In this document: positions 37,457 through 46,202 of the stretch, piece after piece
How positions within the stretch are numbered: the first letter of the stretch is position 1
Layout of the letters: each line of letters starts with the position of its first letter
Source of the DNA: Magnetospirillum sp.
GTDB lineage: Bacteria; Pseudomonadota; Alphaproteobacteria; CACIAM-22H2
Direction: 5' to 3'
Assembly (NCBI GenBank): GCA_027532905.1
Contig: JAPZUA010000001.1
Coordinates: forward strand, 727,950-791,949
Length of the DNA: 64,000 nucleotides
Notes under the pieces: generated by a model
Told to the model about the DNA's origin: nothing
Seen by the model: the letters and a program-made list of their open reading frames with translations, nothing else
Database searches by the model: none
Position numbers and translations under genes: made by a program

Positions 37457-38043
37457 CCGCCGACGACGTCCCGCCAATCCGCCGCCTCGGCCGGCGCGCG
37501 GTTTTCGAGAACCGCGTCTGGCGCGTGTTCGCCGACGCGATCGCCGACGCAAGCGGCGCACAGGTGCCGGACTATCTGGTGCTCGAAGCCAAAGCGGTTC
37601 CCGCCAACGCGATCGGCGGGGTGGCCGTCTTGCCGATCCTGGCCGACGGGCGCGTCGCGTTGCTGCGCAATTGGCGCCACGCGATCGACGGCTGGAGTTG
37701 GGAAGCGGCCAAAGGTTTCGTAGAAGCGGGCGAAGATCCGGCCGCAGCGGCGTTGCGCGAACTCGCCGAGGAAACGGGGCTTGCCTGCACGGCAGGCGAT
37801 CTCGTGTCGCTCGGCAGCGTGCATGCGGAGCCCGCCGCCATGGCGACGCGGGCAGCCCTCTATGTCGCGCGCAATTGCACCGCGCTTGCGGACCATGTGC
37901 TGGAAACGGACGAAGCCGGGCTCGGCCGCGTGGCGTTTTTCGACGCCGCCGCGGCCGACGAACTCTGGCAGACCGGCGAAATGCGCGACGCTTTGAGCCT
38001 GCTGCTGCTCGCGCGCCGCTCGGTCGCCCTTAAAGCGCCTTGA
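37453..38043 (+). CDS. Nudix hydrolase (ADP-ribose/ADP-sugar pyrophosphatase-like)
   Basis: A 196-residue hydrolase. The Nudix box is [23 protein letters not shown], complete with the REXXEE core (RELAEE). Upstream, [20 protein letters not shown] and SWEAAKGF match the ADP-ribose pyrophosphatase subgroup. It probably hydrolyses an ADP- or GDP-sugar, in keeping with the coupled nucleotidyltransferase. The GTG start at 37453 overlaps the preceding stop. The end overlaps the convergent chemoreceptor gene by 14 bp. Confidence 0.88.
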   Translation: MTADDVPPIRRLGRRAVFENRVWRVFADAIADASGAQVPDYLVLEAKAVPANAIGGVAVLPILADGRVALLRNWRHAIDGWSWEAAKGFVEAGEDPAAAALRELAEETGLACTAGDLVSLGSVHAEPAAMATRAALYVARNCTALADHVLETDEAGLGRVAFFDAAAADELWQTGEMRDALSLLLLARRSVALKAP

Positions 38044-40006
38044 GACCTGCGCTGCGGCGGCCGAGCCACGGCGCGTAGTCGGCAGGCGGCTTTTCGAACT
38101 CGAGATGGATCTGGTCGTTGAAGCGCTCGCGCACGGTAAAGGCCAGCGTCTGCGACAGCCCGTCGAAACGCAAAGTGCCGCGCTCGCCGCTGCGCATCGC
38201 ATGATTGGTGCGCACATGCGCCCCGCCTTCCGAAGCGTCGACCAGCGTGCCCTCGATGCGCGCGCCGCTGCCGTCGTAGACGTCCACGCTGGCCTGGATC
38301 GCAAAGCGCGGGAACTTGCGCCGGTTGGCGTCTTGCGTGGAGGTGCGCACCACGCGCACCAGGATCTGGCGCAGACCCTCGACGTTTTTGGTGACCGACG
38401 CGATCGCCGCGCGCACTTCGGCCGCCGAGTTGCCGACCGAGTCGGCTTCGCGGCTGACGTTCTGGATCTTCGAGGAGACCTCGCGCGAGGCTTCGGCCGT
38501 CTGGCCGACATTGCGCGCGATCTCCTGCGTGGCGGCCCCCTGCTCTTCCATGGCGGCCGCAATGGCGCTTGCGACCTCGTCCACCTCGCGGATGCGCTCG
38601 CCGATTTCGGCGACGGCTGCCACGGCCGCTTCGGTCGCGGCCTGGATCTCGCCGACCTGACGGTCGATGTCTTCGGTCGAACGACCCGTCTGGTTGGCGA
38701 GGTTCTTGACCTCCGAGGCCACGACCGCAAAGCCCTTGCCGGCATCGCCCGCGCGCGCGGCTTCGATGGTCGCGTTGAGCGCGAGCAGGTTGGTTTGGCC
38801 TGCGATCTGGCCGATGAGCTTCGTCACTTCCGAAATTTTCGCGACCGCGTCCGACAGCGAGCGGATCGTCGCCTGCGCCTTCTCGCCGCTCGCGACCGCG
38901 TGCTTGGTCACACTCGACGCACGCGCGACCTGGCCCGAGATCTCGCGGATCGAGGCCGACAATTCTTCGGCCGCCGACGACACGGTCTGCACATTGACGA
39001 GCGCTTCTTCGGAGGCCGCTGCAACCGACTGGCTGTCGGTCGACACTTCCTGCGCCAAGGTCGTCATGCCCTGCGCAGCATTGTCGACTTGGCGCGTAGT
39101 GGCCGCGATCGATTCGACGGCAGCGGAGGTTTCGCGCTCGACCGTTTCGGCCATGTCGAGCAATGCCTGCTTTTTCTGGCGCTCGGCTTCGGCTGCTGCC
39201 GCCCTCTGTTCGGCCTCCAGGCGCAGTTTCTCTTTGCCGGCATCCTGGAACACTTGCAGGGCGGTCGCGAGTTTGCCGATTTCCTCGGTCTGGTCCTTGT
39301 GCGGGATCGCGATGTCCAAATTGCCCGCCGCCGTCTCGCGCATCGCCGCCATGACGCGCTTGAGCGGCATCAAAATGCCGATAAAGATAATCGCCGTGCC
39401 CAGAAGCAATGCCCCCAGAACGCCGCCTGCGGTGAGGCTGATCGAAAACGTTTTGGCGCCCTGATAGTTGTCTTCAACAGCTTTCGCGGCCGCAGTAAAT
39501 CCGGCCAGGCTTCGGTCTTCGATCGGACGAATTTGAGCGCGGATTTCGTCGATCAGGCCGCTGAACTCATAGGCAATCTTGCCGGCTTCCTCGAACTTGC
39601 CGTCGCGCGACAGGCTTTTGATCGTGTCGGCCTGGGCCTTGTGGCGTGCCAAAATCGCGCGCGCGCGCGTGACTGCCGCCCGCAGCTCTTCCGACAAGAG
39701 CAGCGGCTGTAACTGGTCGAGCCGCGCGATAAACCGACGATGCTCGTCCTCGACCAATGCTTCCATTTTTGTGCGCGAATCTGCAGTCAATTCGATCGGC
39801 AAAAACTCGACCGCGCGGGCATACGCAAGCAGATTTGCAGTACCCCGGCCCCCGTGCAGAATGCGCGTGGCCTCACCGGTGATTTTGTTCACATCGTCTC
39901 TGAGGTCCGAGAGCGCGCGGATCCCACTGACTGACAATGCAGCGGCCACAAAGGACAGCAGCAACAGCACGGCGTAGATTTTTGGCGCAATCGGAATGTT
40001 TTTCAT
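38030..40006 (-). CDS. Methyl-accepting chemotaxis protein with C-terminal PilZ domain
   Basis: A 658-residue transducer. It has an N-terminal membrane anchor (about 10-30) and a periplasmic four-helix-type sensor (about 31-185). A second span (about 187-212) and HAMP ([20 protein letters not shown]) follow. The signalling domain carries the conserved tip [20 protein letters not shown]. After that, at about 560-655, lies a PilZ domain: RRKFPRF (RxxxR) and [11 protein letters not shown] (D-x-S-x-x-G), the c-di-GMP-binding motifs. No che genes are adjacent. It would couple chemotaxis or a related pathway to c-di-GMP. Confidence 0.92.
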   Translation of the reverse strand: MKNIPIAPKIYAVLLLLSFVAAALSVSGIRALSDLRDDVNKITGEATRILHGGRGTANLLAYARAVEFLPIELTADSRTKMEALVEDEHRRFIARLDQLQPLLLSEELRAAVTRARAILARHKAQADTIKSLSRDGKFEEAGKIAYEFSGLIDEIRAQIRPIEDRSLAGFTAAAKAVEDNYQGAKTFSISLTAGGVLGALLLGTAIIFIGILMPLKRVMAAMRETAAGNLDIAIPHKDQTEEIGKLATALQVFQDAGKEKLRLEAEQRAAAAEAERQKKQALLDMAETVERETSAAVESIAATTRQVDNAAQGMTTLAQEVSTDSQSVAAASEEALVNVQTVSSAAEELSASIREISGQVARASSVTKHAVASGEKAQATIRSLSDAVAKISEVTKLIGQIAGQTNLLALNATIEAARAGDAGKGFAVVASEVKNLANQTGRSTEDIDRQVGEIQAATEAAVAAVAEIGERIREVDEVASAIAAAMEEQGAATQEIARNVGQTAEASREVSSKIQNVSREADSVGNSAAEVRAAIASVTKNVEGLRQILVRVVRTSTQDANRRKFPRFAIQASVDVYDGSGARIEGTLVDASEGGAHVRTNHAMRSGERGTLRFDGLSQTLAFTVRERFNDQIHLEFEKPPADYAPWLGRRSAGLKAL

Positions 40007-40071
40007 CGTACGGTCCCCATGTTTATTATCGGCTCGGCAGTATTCGATCCGCTTATATAGCGAGTTACCGC

Positions 40072-40088
40072 GAATCGTCCTACGATTC
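40072..40088. repeat. Inverted repeat between the chemoreceptor gene and gpmI
   Basis: GAATCGT, 3 bp, ACGATTC in the 190-bp divergent region 40007-40196. Possible operator or leader hairpin. The rest of the region holds a TATATAAG stretch near 40055 that may be the -10 of the chemoreceptor gene. Confidence 0.4.
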
Positions 40089-40097
40089 CAGCGTATC

Positions 40098-40127
40098 TTG
40101 AAGGCGGCTGCGTCAAAATGTCATAGA
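40098..40127 (+). promoter_or_regulatory. Possible promoter for the gpmI-envC-ctpA unit
   Basis: TTGAAG (40098-40103), 18-bp spacer, CATAGA (40122-40127), about 70 bp before the gpmI ATG. Confidence 0.35.
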
Positions 40128-40196
40128 GTGGATACCTCGAAGCATCGATTTGCATTTTGCAAACGCACCCTCCCGTCGACAGCGAACACGCGCTAG

Positions 40197-41771
40197 ATGG
40201 ATGACATGACCGCACCGACTTGCCGCCCCGTGATTCTTTGCGTGCTCGACGGCTTCGGCTATCGCGTCGAGCGCGCCGACAACGCGATCCGCCTAGCCCG
40301 CACGCCGAATCTGGACCGGTTCGCCAGCCTGCATGCGCCGGCCTTTTTGCAGGCCTCCGAGCGCTATGTCGGCCTGCCGACCGGCCAGATGGGCAATTCC
40401 GAAGTCGGGCACATGAATCTGGGGGCCGGCCGCGTGGTGATGCAGGATCTGGTGCGCATCGACGCGGCCATCGAGGACGACACCCTCGCAGCCATGCCGG
40501 GTTTGCTGGCTTTCGTGGAAACTCTCAAAAAGACCGGCGGTACGGCGCATCTGCTGGGCCTGCTCTCGCCGGGCGGGGTGCATGCGCATCAAGACCATAT
40601 GGCGGCACTGGCGCGCATTCTGGCCGCCGCGGGCGTGCCGGTTGTCGTGCACGCCTTCCTCGACGGGCGCGACACGCCGCCCAAGAGTGCCGAGGCCTAT
40701 CTCGAAAGATTCGCGGCCGACATCGCCCCTTTGCCGAACACGTCGCTCGCAACCCTCGCCGGGCGCTTTTACGCCATGGACCGCGACAAACGCTGGGACC
40801 GCGTGGCGTTGGCCTACGCTGCCCTGGTCGATGCCGAAGCCCCGCGTTTTGCCGATTGGCAGGCGGCTTTGGCGGCGAGTTATGCCGCCGACGTGACCGA
40901 CGAATTCGTGCTTCCCGCCAGCCTCGGCGGCTACAAGGGCATGGCCGCGGGCGACGGTCTCTTGATGGCCAATTTCCGCGCCGACCGCGCGCGCGAAATT
41001 CTCGACGCCCTGCTGCTGCCCGGTTTCGACGGTTTTGCGCGCCGCCGCATGCCCGCTTTTGCGGCCACACTCGGGCTTGTCGCCTATTCGGACACGCTGT
41101 CGGCGCATATGCCCGCCCTGTTCGCCCCGCAATCGCTCGACAATATGCTGGGGTCGGTCGTGTCGGCGGCCGGGCTCAAACAATTGCGCATCGCCGAAAC
41201 CGAGAAATACGCGCACGTGACCTTCTTCTTCAACGGCGGGGCGGAAGCCGAATTGCCGGGCGAGGCGCGCATTTTGGTGCCCTCGCCCAAGGTCGCGACC
41301 TACGATCTCAAGCCCGAGATGTCGGCGGTGGAACTCACCGACAAGCTCGTCGCGGCCGTCGATGCGGGCCTTTACGACCTCATCGTCGTCAACTACGCCA
41401 ATTGCGACATGGTGGGCCATACGGGCGATCTGCGGGCCGCGATCAAGGCGGTCGAAACCGTCGATGCGTGCCTCGGGCGCTTGGCACGCAGCGTCGAAGC
41501 GCAAGGCGGGGCCTTGCTCGTTACGGCCGACCACGGCAATTGCGAATGCATGCGCGATCCGGCGTCGGGCCAGGCGATGACGGCGCACACGCTCAACCCC
41601 GTTCCCGTCTATCTCGTCGGCGGCACGCGGCCGGGCCGCAATGCGCCCGTCCATCTTGCCGACGGCAAGCTTGCCGACGTCGCCCCGACGATCCTCGAAC
41701 TGATGGGGCTTGCCGTACCGCCCGAAATGACCGGCCATTCGCTGCTGCAACCACCCGTTTCAGCCGAATGA
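40197..41771 (+). CDS. gpmI: 2,3-bisphosphoglycerate-independent phosphoglycerate mutase
   Basis: Glycolytic/gluconeogenic enzyme interconverting 3- and 2-phosphoglycerate, manganese-dependent, cytoplasmic. The 524-residue protein has metal-binding Asp18 in CVLDGFG and the phosphoserine nucleophile Ser68 in GQMGNSEVGHMNLGAG. HAFLDGRDTPP, the FRADRAREI segment and the C-terminal VTADHGNCE metal site complete the set. ATG at 40197; an ATG three codons later is an alternative. The stop overlaps the EnvC-like gene (ATGA), as in many alphaproteobacteria. Confidence 0.97.
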   Translation: MDDMTAPTCRPVILCVLDGFGYRVERADNAIRLARTPNLDRFASLHAPAFLQASERYVGLPTGQMGNSEVGHMNLGAGRVVMQDLVRIDAAIEDDTLAAMPGLLAFVETLKKTGGTAHLLGLLSPGGVHAHQDHMAALARILAAAGVPVVVHAFLDGRDTPPKSAEAYLERFAADIAPLPNTSLATLAGRFYAMDRDKRWDRVALAYAALVDAEAPRFADWQAALAASYAADVTDEFVLPASLGGYKGMAAGDGLLMANFRADRAREILDALLLPGFDGFARRRMPAFAATLGLVAYSDTLSAHMPALFAPQSLDNMLGSVVSAAGLKQLRIAETEKYAHVTFFFNGGAEAELPGEARILVPSPKVATYDLKPEMSAVELTDKLVAAVDAGLYDLIVVNYANCDMVGHTGDLRAAIKAVETVDACLGRLARSVEAQGGALLVTADHGNCECMRDPASGQAMTAHTLNPVPVYLVGGTRPGRNAPVHLADGKLADVAPTILELMGLAVPPEMTGHSLLQPPVSAE

Positions 41772-42931
41772 GACGTGCGGCCGCCGCTTTCGGCATCTTG
41801 CTGGCGGCATCCCCGGCCTATGCCCAGAACGCTGCCGAACGCGGCGAGCAGGTGCGCCAGATCGAACGCCAGATCGAGCAGGAGCGCACCCGTGCGAGCA
41901 CGCTCGAGCGCCGGGCGACGGCCGAGCAAAGCGAACTCGAAAAGCTGCAAGAAGCCGCCCGCAGTACCGCCGCCGCCGCCATGGCGCGCGAGGACGAGGC
42001 AAGCGAACTCGAGCTGCGTTTGGCCGAAATCGACGCCGAGCGGGGAATGCGCGAAGCCGCCATCGCCAACCGCCGCGGCGAGATCGCGGCACTGGCCGGT
42101 GCCCTGCAGCGGCTCGCCCGCCAGCCGCCCGAAGCGCTCGCCCTCGATCCCGCCACGCCGCTCGAGGCGGCGCGCACCGCCACCCTCGTCGGTGCCATGG
42201 TCGGCACGCTGGAGCGCCAAGCGCATGCGCTCAAAGACGAGCTTGCGGCCCTCACGGCCGCGCGCCAAGCCCATCTGCAGACCCGCACCGCCCTTGCCAA
42301 ATCCTTGGCCGACCTCGCCCAGGAACGCGCGCAACTGGAAACGGCCCTTGCCGCACGCGCACGCGCAGTCGCGCGCCTTGCCGACGAGCGCGGCGATACC
42401 GCCGCCCGCATCGCAAGACTGGGGCGCGAATCGGCCGAATTGCTGGGCCGGCTCGAGCCAGCCCCCGCAATTTCGCCCCAAAATGCGCGCGCCAATGCGC
42501 GCAGCGCCCCCGTTTCCCCCGCCGACCTGCAGGCCCTGCCGGCCTATCGCTGGCCGGTGCGCGGCCGGATCGTCGAGAATTGGGGCCAAGCGCAGCCGGG
42601 CGGCCAGATATCCAGGGGCCTCACGATCGAACCGCGCGAGGCGGCCAGCCTCGTAGCCCCGGCCGACGGAACGGTGGCCTTTGCCGGGACTTTTCGCGGC
42701 TACGGGCAAATCTTGATCCTGGAACACGGCGGCGGGTATCATTCGATCCTGGCACAGTTGAGCCGAATCGACGCTGCGGTGGGGCAAACCGTCACGGCGG
42801 GCGAACCGGTCGGCCGGGCGGGGATCGACGATCGCGGAATGCCGGTGCTCTATCTCGAGCTTCGGCGCAACGGACAGCCGGTGGATCCCACGCCCTGGTT
42901 GCAGACGGCCGGGACAAGTGCGCGGCGCTAA
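41768..42931 (+). CDS. envC: EnvC-like murein hydrolase activator (degenerate LytM domain)
   Basis: A 387-residue periplasmic protein. It has a signal peptide (RRAAAAFGILLAASPAYA), then a long coiled coil to about residue 215 and a C-terminal M23/LytM domain from about 255 (YRWPVRGRIVENWG, APADGTVAFAGTFRGYGQIL). The catalytic HxH of active M23 peptidases is replaced (YHSILAQL, LYLELRRNG), so it should activate amidases rather than cut peptidoglycan, as E. coli EnvC does. It is coupled to gpmI by an ATGA overlap; ctpA follows after a leader hairpin. Confidence 0.88.
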   Translation: MRRAAAAFGILLAASPAYAQNAAERGEQVRQIERQIEQERTRASTLERRATAEQSELEKLQEAARSTAAAAMAREDEASELELRLAEIDAERGMREAAIANRRGEIAALAGALQRLARQPPEALALDPATPLEAARTATLVGAMVGTLERQAHALKDELAALTAARQAHLQTRTALAKSLADLAQERAQLETALAARARAVARLADERGDTAARIARLGRESAELLGRLEPAPAISPQNARANARSAPVSPADLQALPAYRWPVRGRIVENWGQAQPGGQISRGLTIEPREAASLVAPADGTVAFAGTFRGYGQILILEHGGGYHSILAQLSRIDAAVGQTVTAGEPVGRAGIDDRGMPVLYLELRRNGQPVDPTPWLQTAGTSARR

Positions 42932-42952
42932 GAGCCGCGAAAAGAATTTGGA

Positions 42953-42973
42953 CGTCCGCCATCGTGGCGGACG
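42953..42973 (+). repeat. Leader hairpin before ctpA
   Basis: CGTCCGCCA, 3 bp, TGGCGGACG: a perfect 9-bp stem between the envC stop and the ctpA Shine-Dalgarno. It lacks a T-tract. It may stabilise the 5-prime end or partly uncouple ctpA from envC. Confidence 0.5.
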
Positions 42974-42989
42974 CGGAAAGGACCTTCGA

Positions 42990-44321
42990 ATGTTCGCCCG
43001 CAAGATCGCCGCCGCTGCCTTCGCAACCGCGTTTGCAGTCCTGCCTGCCCTCTACGCGGTTCCGGCTGCCGCACAAGCGCCGCAAGCCCCTGCGACGGGC
43101 GCCTCGTCGGAGACCTACCGCCTGCTCAATCTGTTCGGCGAAATTTTCGAGATTGTGCGCAACGACTATGTCGAGCAAGTGCCCGACCGCAAGCTGATCG
43201 AAGATGCGATCAACGGCATGCTGACGGCCCTCGATCCGCACTCCTCGTTCCTCAATGCGCGCTCCTACCGCGACATGCAGGTGCAGACGCGCGGCGAATT
43301 CGGCGGCCTCGGCATCGAAGTGACGATGGAAAACGGCCTCGTGAAGGTCGTCTCGCCGATCGACGAAACGCCCGCAGCGCGCGCAGGGCTGCGCCCCAAC
43401 GACCTCATCGTGCAGCTCGACGGCGAGCCGGTGCTCGGCCTGTCGCTGCAGGAAGCGGTCGAAAAAATGCGCGGGCCCGTCAACAGCCCGATCAAGATCA
43501 TGATCCGGCGCGGCGACGCAGCGCCCTTCGAAGTCACGCTCAACCGGGCCGTGATCCGCGTGCAGTCGGTGCGCTCGCGCATCGAAGGCGAGATCGGTTA
43601 TGTGCGCATCACCTCCTTCACCGAGCAGACCGACACGGGCTTGCGCAACGCCGTCACGCGCATGCGCGAGCAGCTCGGGCCGCGCTTCAAGGGTCTGGTG
43701 CTCGACATGCGCAACAATCCGGGCGGCCTGCTCGACCAGGCGGTCTCGGTCTCGGACGCGTTCCTCGAGCGCGGCGAAATCGTCTCGACGCGCGGTCGCC
43801 GCACGGACGAAGCCCAGCGCTTCAACGCGCGCGCGGGCGACATCCTCAACGGCATGCCGCTGGTGGTGCTGATCAATGGCGGCTCCGCCTCGGCCTCGGA
43901 AATCGTCGCGGGTGCGTTGCAAGACCATCGCCGCGCGATCGTGCTGGGGACGCGCAGCTTCGGCAAAGGCTCGGTCCAGACGATCCGCCCGATCGGCAAC
44001 CAAGGTGCCATTCGCTTGACGACGGCGCGCTACTTCACGCCGTCGGGTCGCTCGATCCAAGCGCAAGGCATCGATCCCGACATCGTTGTGGAAGCCGCCC
44101 GCATCGAAGCGACACCGCAAGGCTCGCAGCGGCGCGAAGCCGATCTGCGCGGCGCTTTGCGCAACCCCCAAGGCGGCGAAACGCCGGCCGCAACGCCGCC
44201 CGCCGCAACGCCGGCCCCGGAAAACGAAGAGCGCCAGCAGGAGAGCACGCAAGACTACCAGCTGAGCCGCGCTTTCGATTTGCTGCGGGGTCTTGCCCTC
44301 TACAATCAGCGCACGAACTGA
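42990..44321 (+). CDS. ctpA: Carboxy-terminal processing protease CtpA (S41)
   Basis: Periplasmic serine protease that trims or degrades envelope proteins, including peptidoglycan hydrolases in several species. The 443-residue protein has a signal peptide (KIAAAAFATAFAVLPALYAV) and an S41 N-terminal segment ending TALDPHSSFL. A PDZ domain (about 85-175) follows, with GLGIEVTMENGLVKVVSPID. The protease core has the predicted Ser301/Lys326/Gln330 triad (GGSASASEIV and SFGKGSVQ). A Pro/Ala-rich stretch lies near the end. GGAAAGGA precedes the ATG. Adjacent to EnvC and a deacetylase, it belongs to an envelope-remodelling set. Confidence 0.95.
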   Translation: MFARKIAAAAFATAFAVLPALYAVPAAAQAPQAPATGASSETYRLLNLFGEIFEIVRNDYVEQVPDRKLIEDAINGMLTALDPHSSFLNARSYRDMQVQTRGEFGGLGIEVTMENGLVKVVSPIDETPAARAGLRPNDLIVQLDGEPVLGLSLQEAVEKMRGPVNSPIKIMIRRGDAAPFEVTLNRAVIRVQSVRSRIEGEIGYVRITSFTEQTDTGLRNAVTRMREQLGPRFKGLVLDMRNNPGGLLDQAVSVSDAFLERGEIVSTRGRRTDEAQRFNARAGDILNGMPLVVLINGGSASASEIVAGALQDHRRAIVLGTRSFGKGSVQTIRPIGNQGAIRLTTARYFTPSGRSIQAQGIDPDIVVEAARIEATPQGSQRREADLRGALRNPQGGETPAATPPAATPAPENEERQQESTQDYQLSRAFDLLRGLALYNQRTN

Positions 44322-44350
44322 GGATACGCCTCAAGGAGCGACCGACCGGC

Positions 44351-45709
44351 ATGGCCGCGCGCGATCCCAAGCCCACATCGACGGACCCCGCCCGGAGCGG
44401 GCCGTCGGCGCTGGGGGTTGCGTGGGCCTTGCTGGTGCTCGGCATCGGCGGCTTCGTCGTCTATTCGAACGTGAACCCGCCCGAGGCGATCGATTTGGGC
44501 ACGCCGATCGCCGCCCAAATCGACCTGCCGCCGGTCGAGACGGCGGCGGCGGAAGTCCCGCCACCCGCACCGCTCGCGCCTGCGCCCGCACCGGCCGCAT
44601 CGCCATCCATACCGCTTCCCGTACCGGCATTCCCAACGCCCACATTTCCCACAACGGCCGCCCAACCCGAACCGGCGCCCGCTCCCGCACCTGAGTCGCC
44701 GCCAGCGGCAGTTGCAACGCCGCCGACGCCTGCACCGGTTGCCGAAGCCCCGCCGTCCGCGACCCCGCCCCCACCAGCGCCGGGCCCGGCACGGCCGCCC
44801 ATACAAGTTGCCGCCCCCGAACCCGCACCGCCCGCGGCGGTTCGGCCAACCCCGGCAGCGCCGGCGAACGTCGCCGTCGCACGCCCGCCGCCGCCCGCAT
44901 TGCCGCCGCGCGACGTTGCGGCACCCACTTGGGTGCGTTTTGCGCGACCCTTCGATCCGGAGGAAAAGCGCCCGCGCATCGCGATCGTGATCGTCGATCT
45001 CGGCAAAAGCCAAGCGGCGACCAATGCCGCCATCCAGAATCTCGGCGGCGGCATCACGCTCGCCTTTACGCCCTATGCGGACGGGCTTGCCCAATGGGTG
45101 GCCCTCGCGCGGGCGGCAGGGCACGAGGTGCTGCTGAGCCTGCCGATGGAGCCGACGGATTTCCCCAATACCGACCCCGGCCCGCAGACGCTGCTGACGG
45201 CCCTCACGGGGCGCCAGAATCTCGAACGCCTGACCTGGACGCTCGAGCGCGCGCAAGGCTATGTCGGCGTCATCAACGCGCAAGGCTCGCGCTTTACGGC
45301 GTCCGCCGACGCGATGCGCCCGGTCATCGACCGGCTGTTCCAGCGCGGCCTGCTGATGGTCGATGCGCGCACGGCCACGAACTCGGTTGCCGTGCGCATC
45401 GCCGACGACGTGGGCCTGCCGCGCGCCTATGCCGACCGGCTGATCGACCAGGAAGCCTCGCGCCCCGCGATCGACCGAGCACTCGCCGATCTCGAGCGAC
45501 TTGCGCGCCAGAACGGGGCAGCGCTTGGCATTGCGCAGACCTATCCCGTCACGTTCGAGCGGCTCATCAATTGGCTCGCCCAGATCGAAGCGCGCGGCTT
45601 CGTGATTGCCCCCGTCTCGGCGGTGGTCAATCGCCAGCCCGCCCTTGCCGCGACCGCTGCAGCCCCGGCCGCCGGCGGACCGCCGCCGCCGCCTTCGGTG
45701 CGCCCCTAA
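44351..45709 (+). CDS. Divergent polysaccharide deacetylase family protein
   Basis: A 452-residue protein: one N-terminal membrane span (about 20-41), a proline/alanine-rich linker of about 140 residues (roughly 60-200), then a divergent NodB-like domain. The domain reads RIAIVIVDLGKSQAATNAAI, ITLAFTPYADGLAQWVALAR, EVLLSLPMEPTDFPNTDPGP and ARQNGAALGIAQTYPVTFER. The family (YibQ-like) follows EnvC and CtpA genes in many proteobacteria and is thought to act on cell-wall glycan; activity is not established. The periplasmic domain is anchored through a linker long enough to span toward peptidoglycan. Confidence 0.9.
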   Translation: MAARDPKPTSTDPARSGPSALGVAWALLVLGIGGFVVYSNVNPPEAIDLGTPIAAQIDLPPVETAAAEVPPPAPLAPAPAPAASPSIPLPVPAFPTPTFPTTAAQPEPAPAPAPESPPAAVATPPTPAPVAEAPPSATPPPPAPGPARPPIQVAAPEPAPPAAVRPTPAAPANVAVARPPPPALPPRDVAAPTWVRFARPFDPEEKRPRIAIVIVDLGKSQAATNAAIQNLGGGITLAFTPYADGLAQWVALARAAGHEVLLSLPMEPTDFPNTDPGPQTLLTALTGRQNLERLTWTLERAQGYVGVINAQGSRFTASADAMRPVIDRLFQRGLLMVDARTATNSVAVRIADDVGLPRAYADRLIDQEASRPAIDRALADLERLARQNGAALGIAQTYPVTFERLINWLAQIEARGFVIAPVSAVVNRQPALAATAAAPAAGGPPPPPSVRP

Positions 45710-45710
45710 G

Positions 45711-46202
45711 ATGGCAGCGCCGTCGCCCCTCTATCGCCCGGGCGTCGGCATTCTGCTGTTCGACCGCACGGGCCTTGCGTTTGTGGGCGAGCGCAGCGAT
45801 GCGCCCGGTGCCTGGCAGATGCCGCAAGGCGGCATCGATGCGGGCGAGGAGCCGCAGGCAGCAGCCTTGCGCGAACTCGCCGAGGAAACGGGCGTTACGC
45901 ATGTGCGCGTGGTCGGCGCCACGCGCGGCTGGCTTGCCTACGACCTGCCCGAACATCTGGCGGCCACGATGTGGCGCGGGCAATACAAAGGCCAGCGCCA
46001 GAAATGGTATGCGATCAAGTTTCTGGGCCGGGACGGCGACATCAGGCTCGATGCGCACACGCCCGAGTTTTCGAGCTGGCGGTGGGTGCCGCTTTCGCAT
46101 CTGGCCGATCTGATCGTGCCGTTCAAACGCGATCTCTATGCGCAGATTGTCGCCGAATTGTCGCCGTTCGTCGCTAAACACGCCTCACCATGCACGCCCT
46201 GA
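45711..46202 (+). CDS. rppH: RNA pyrophosphohydrolase RppH
   Basis: Nudix enzyme that removes pyrophosphate from the 5-prime end of mRNA, starting RNase E decay; also hydrolyses dinucleoside polyphosphates. The 163 residues begin PLYRPGVGILLFDRTGLAFV. The Nudix box [23 protein letters not shown] and the RppH-specific YKGQRQKWYAIKFLG follow. The start is 1 bp after the deacetylase stop, and the end overlaps the ABC ATPase gene by 13 bp. Confidence 0.95.
   Translation: MAAPSPLYRPGVGILLFDRTGLAFVGERSDAPGAWQMPQGGIDAGEEPQAAALRELAEETGVTHVRVVGATRGWLAYDLPEHLAATMWRGQYKGQRQKWYAIKFLGRDGDIRLDAHTPEFSSWRWVPLSHLADLIVPFKRDLYAQIVAELSPFVAKHASPCTP

Noticed and set aside
40220-42931. Single 903-codon plus-strand frame that would fuse gpmI-region sequence to EnvC
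   Set aside because: The first part is out of frame within gpmI and Arg-rich. The EnvC gene has its own ATG and signal peptide at 41768 overlapping the gpmI stop.
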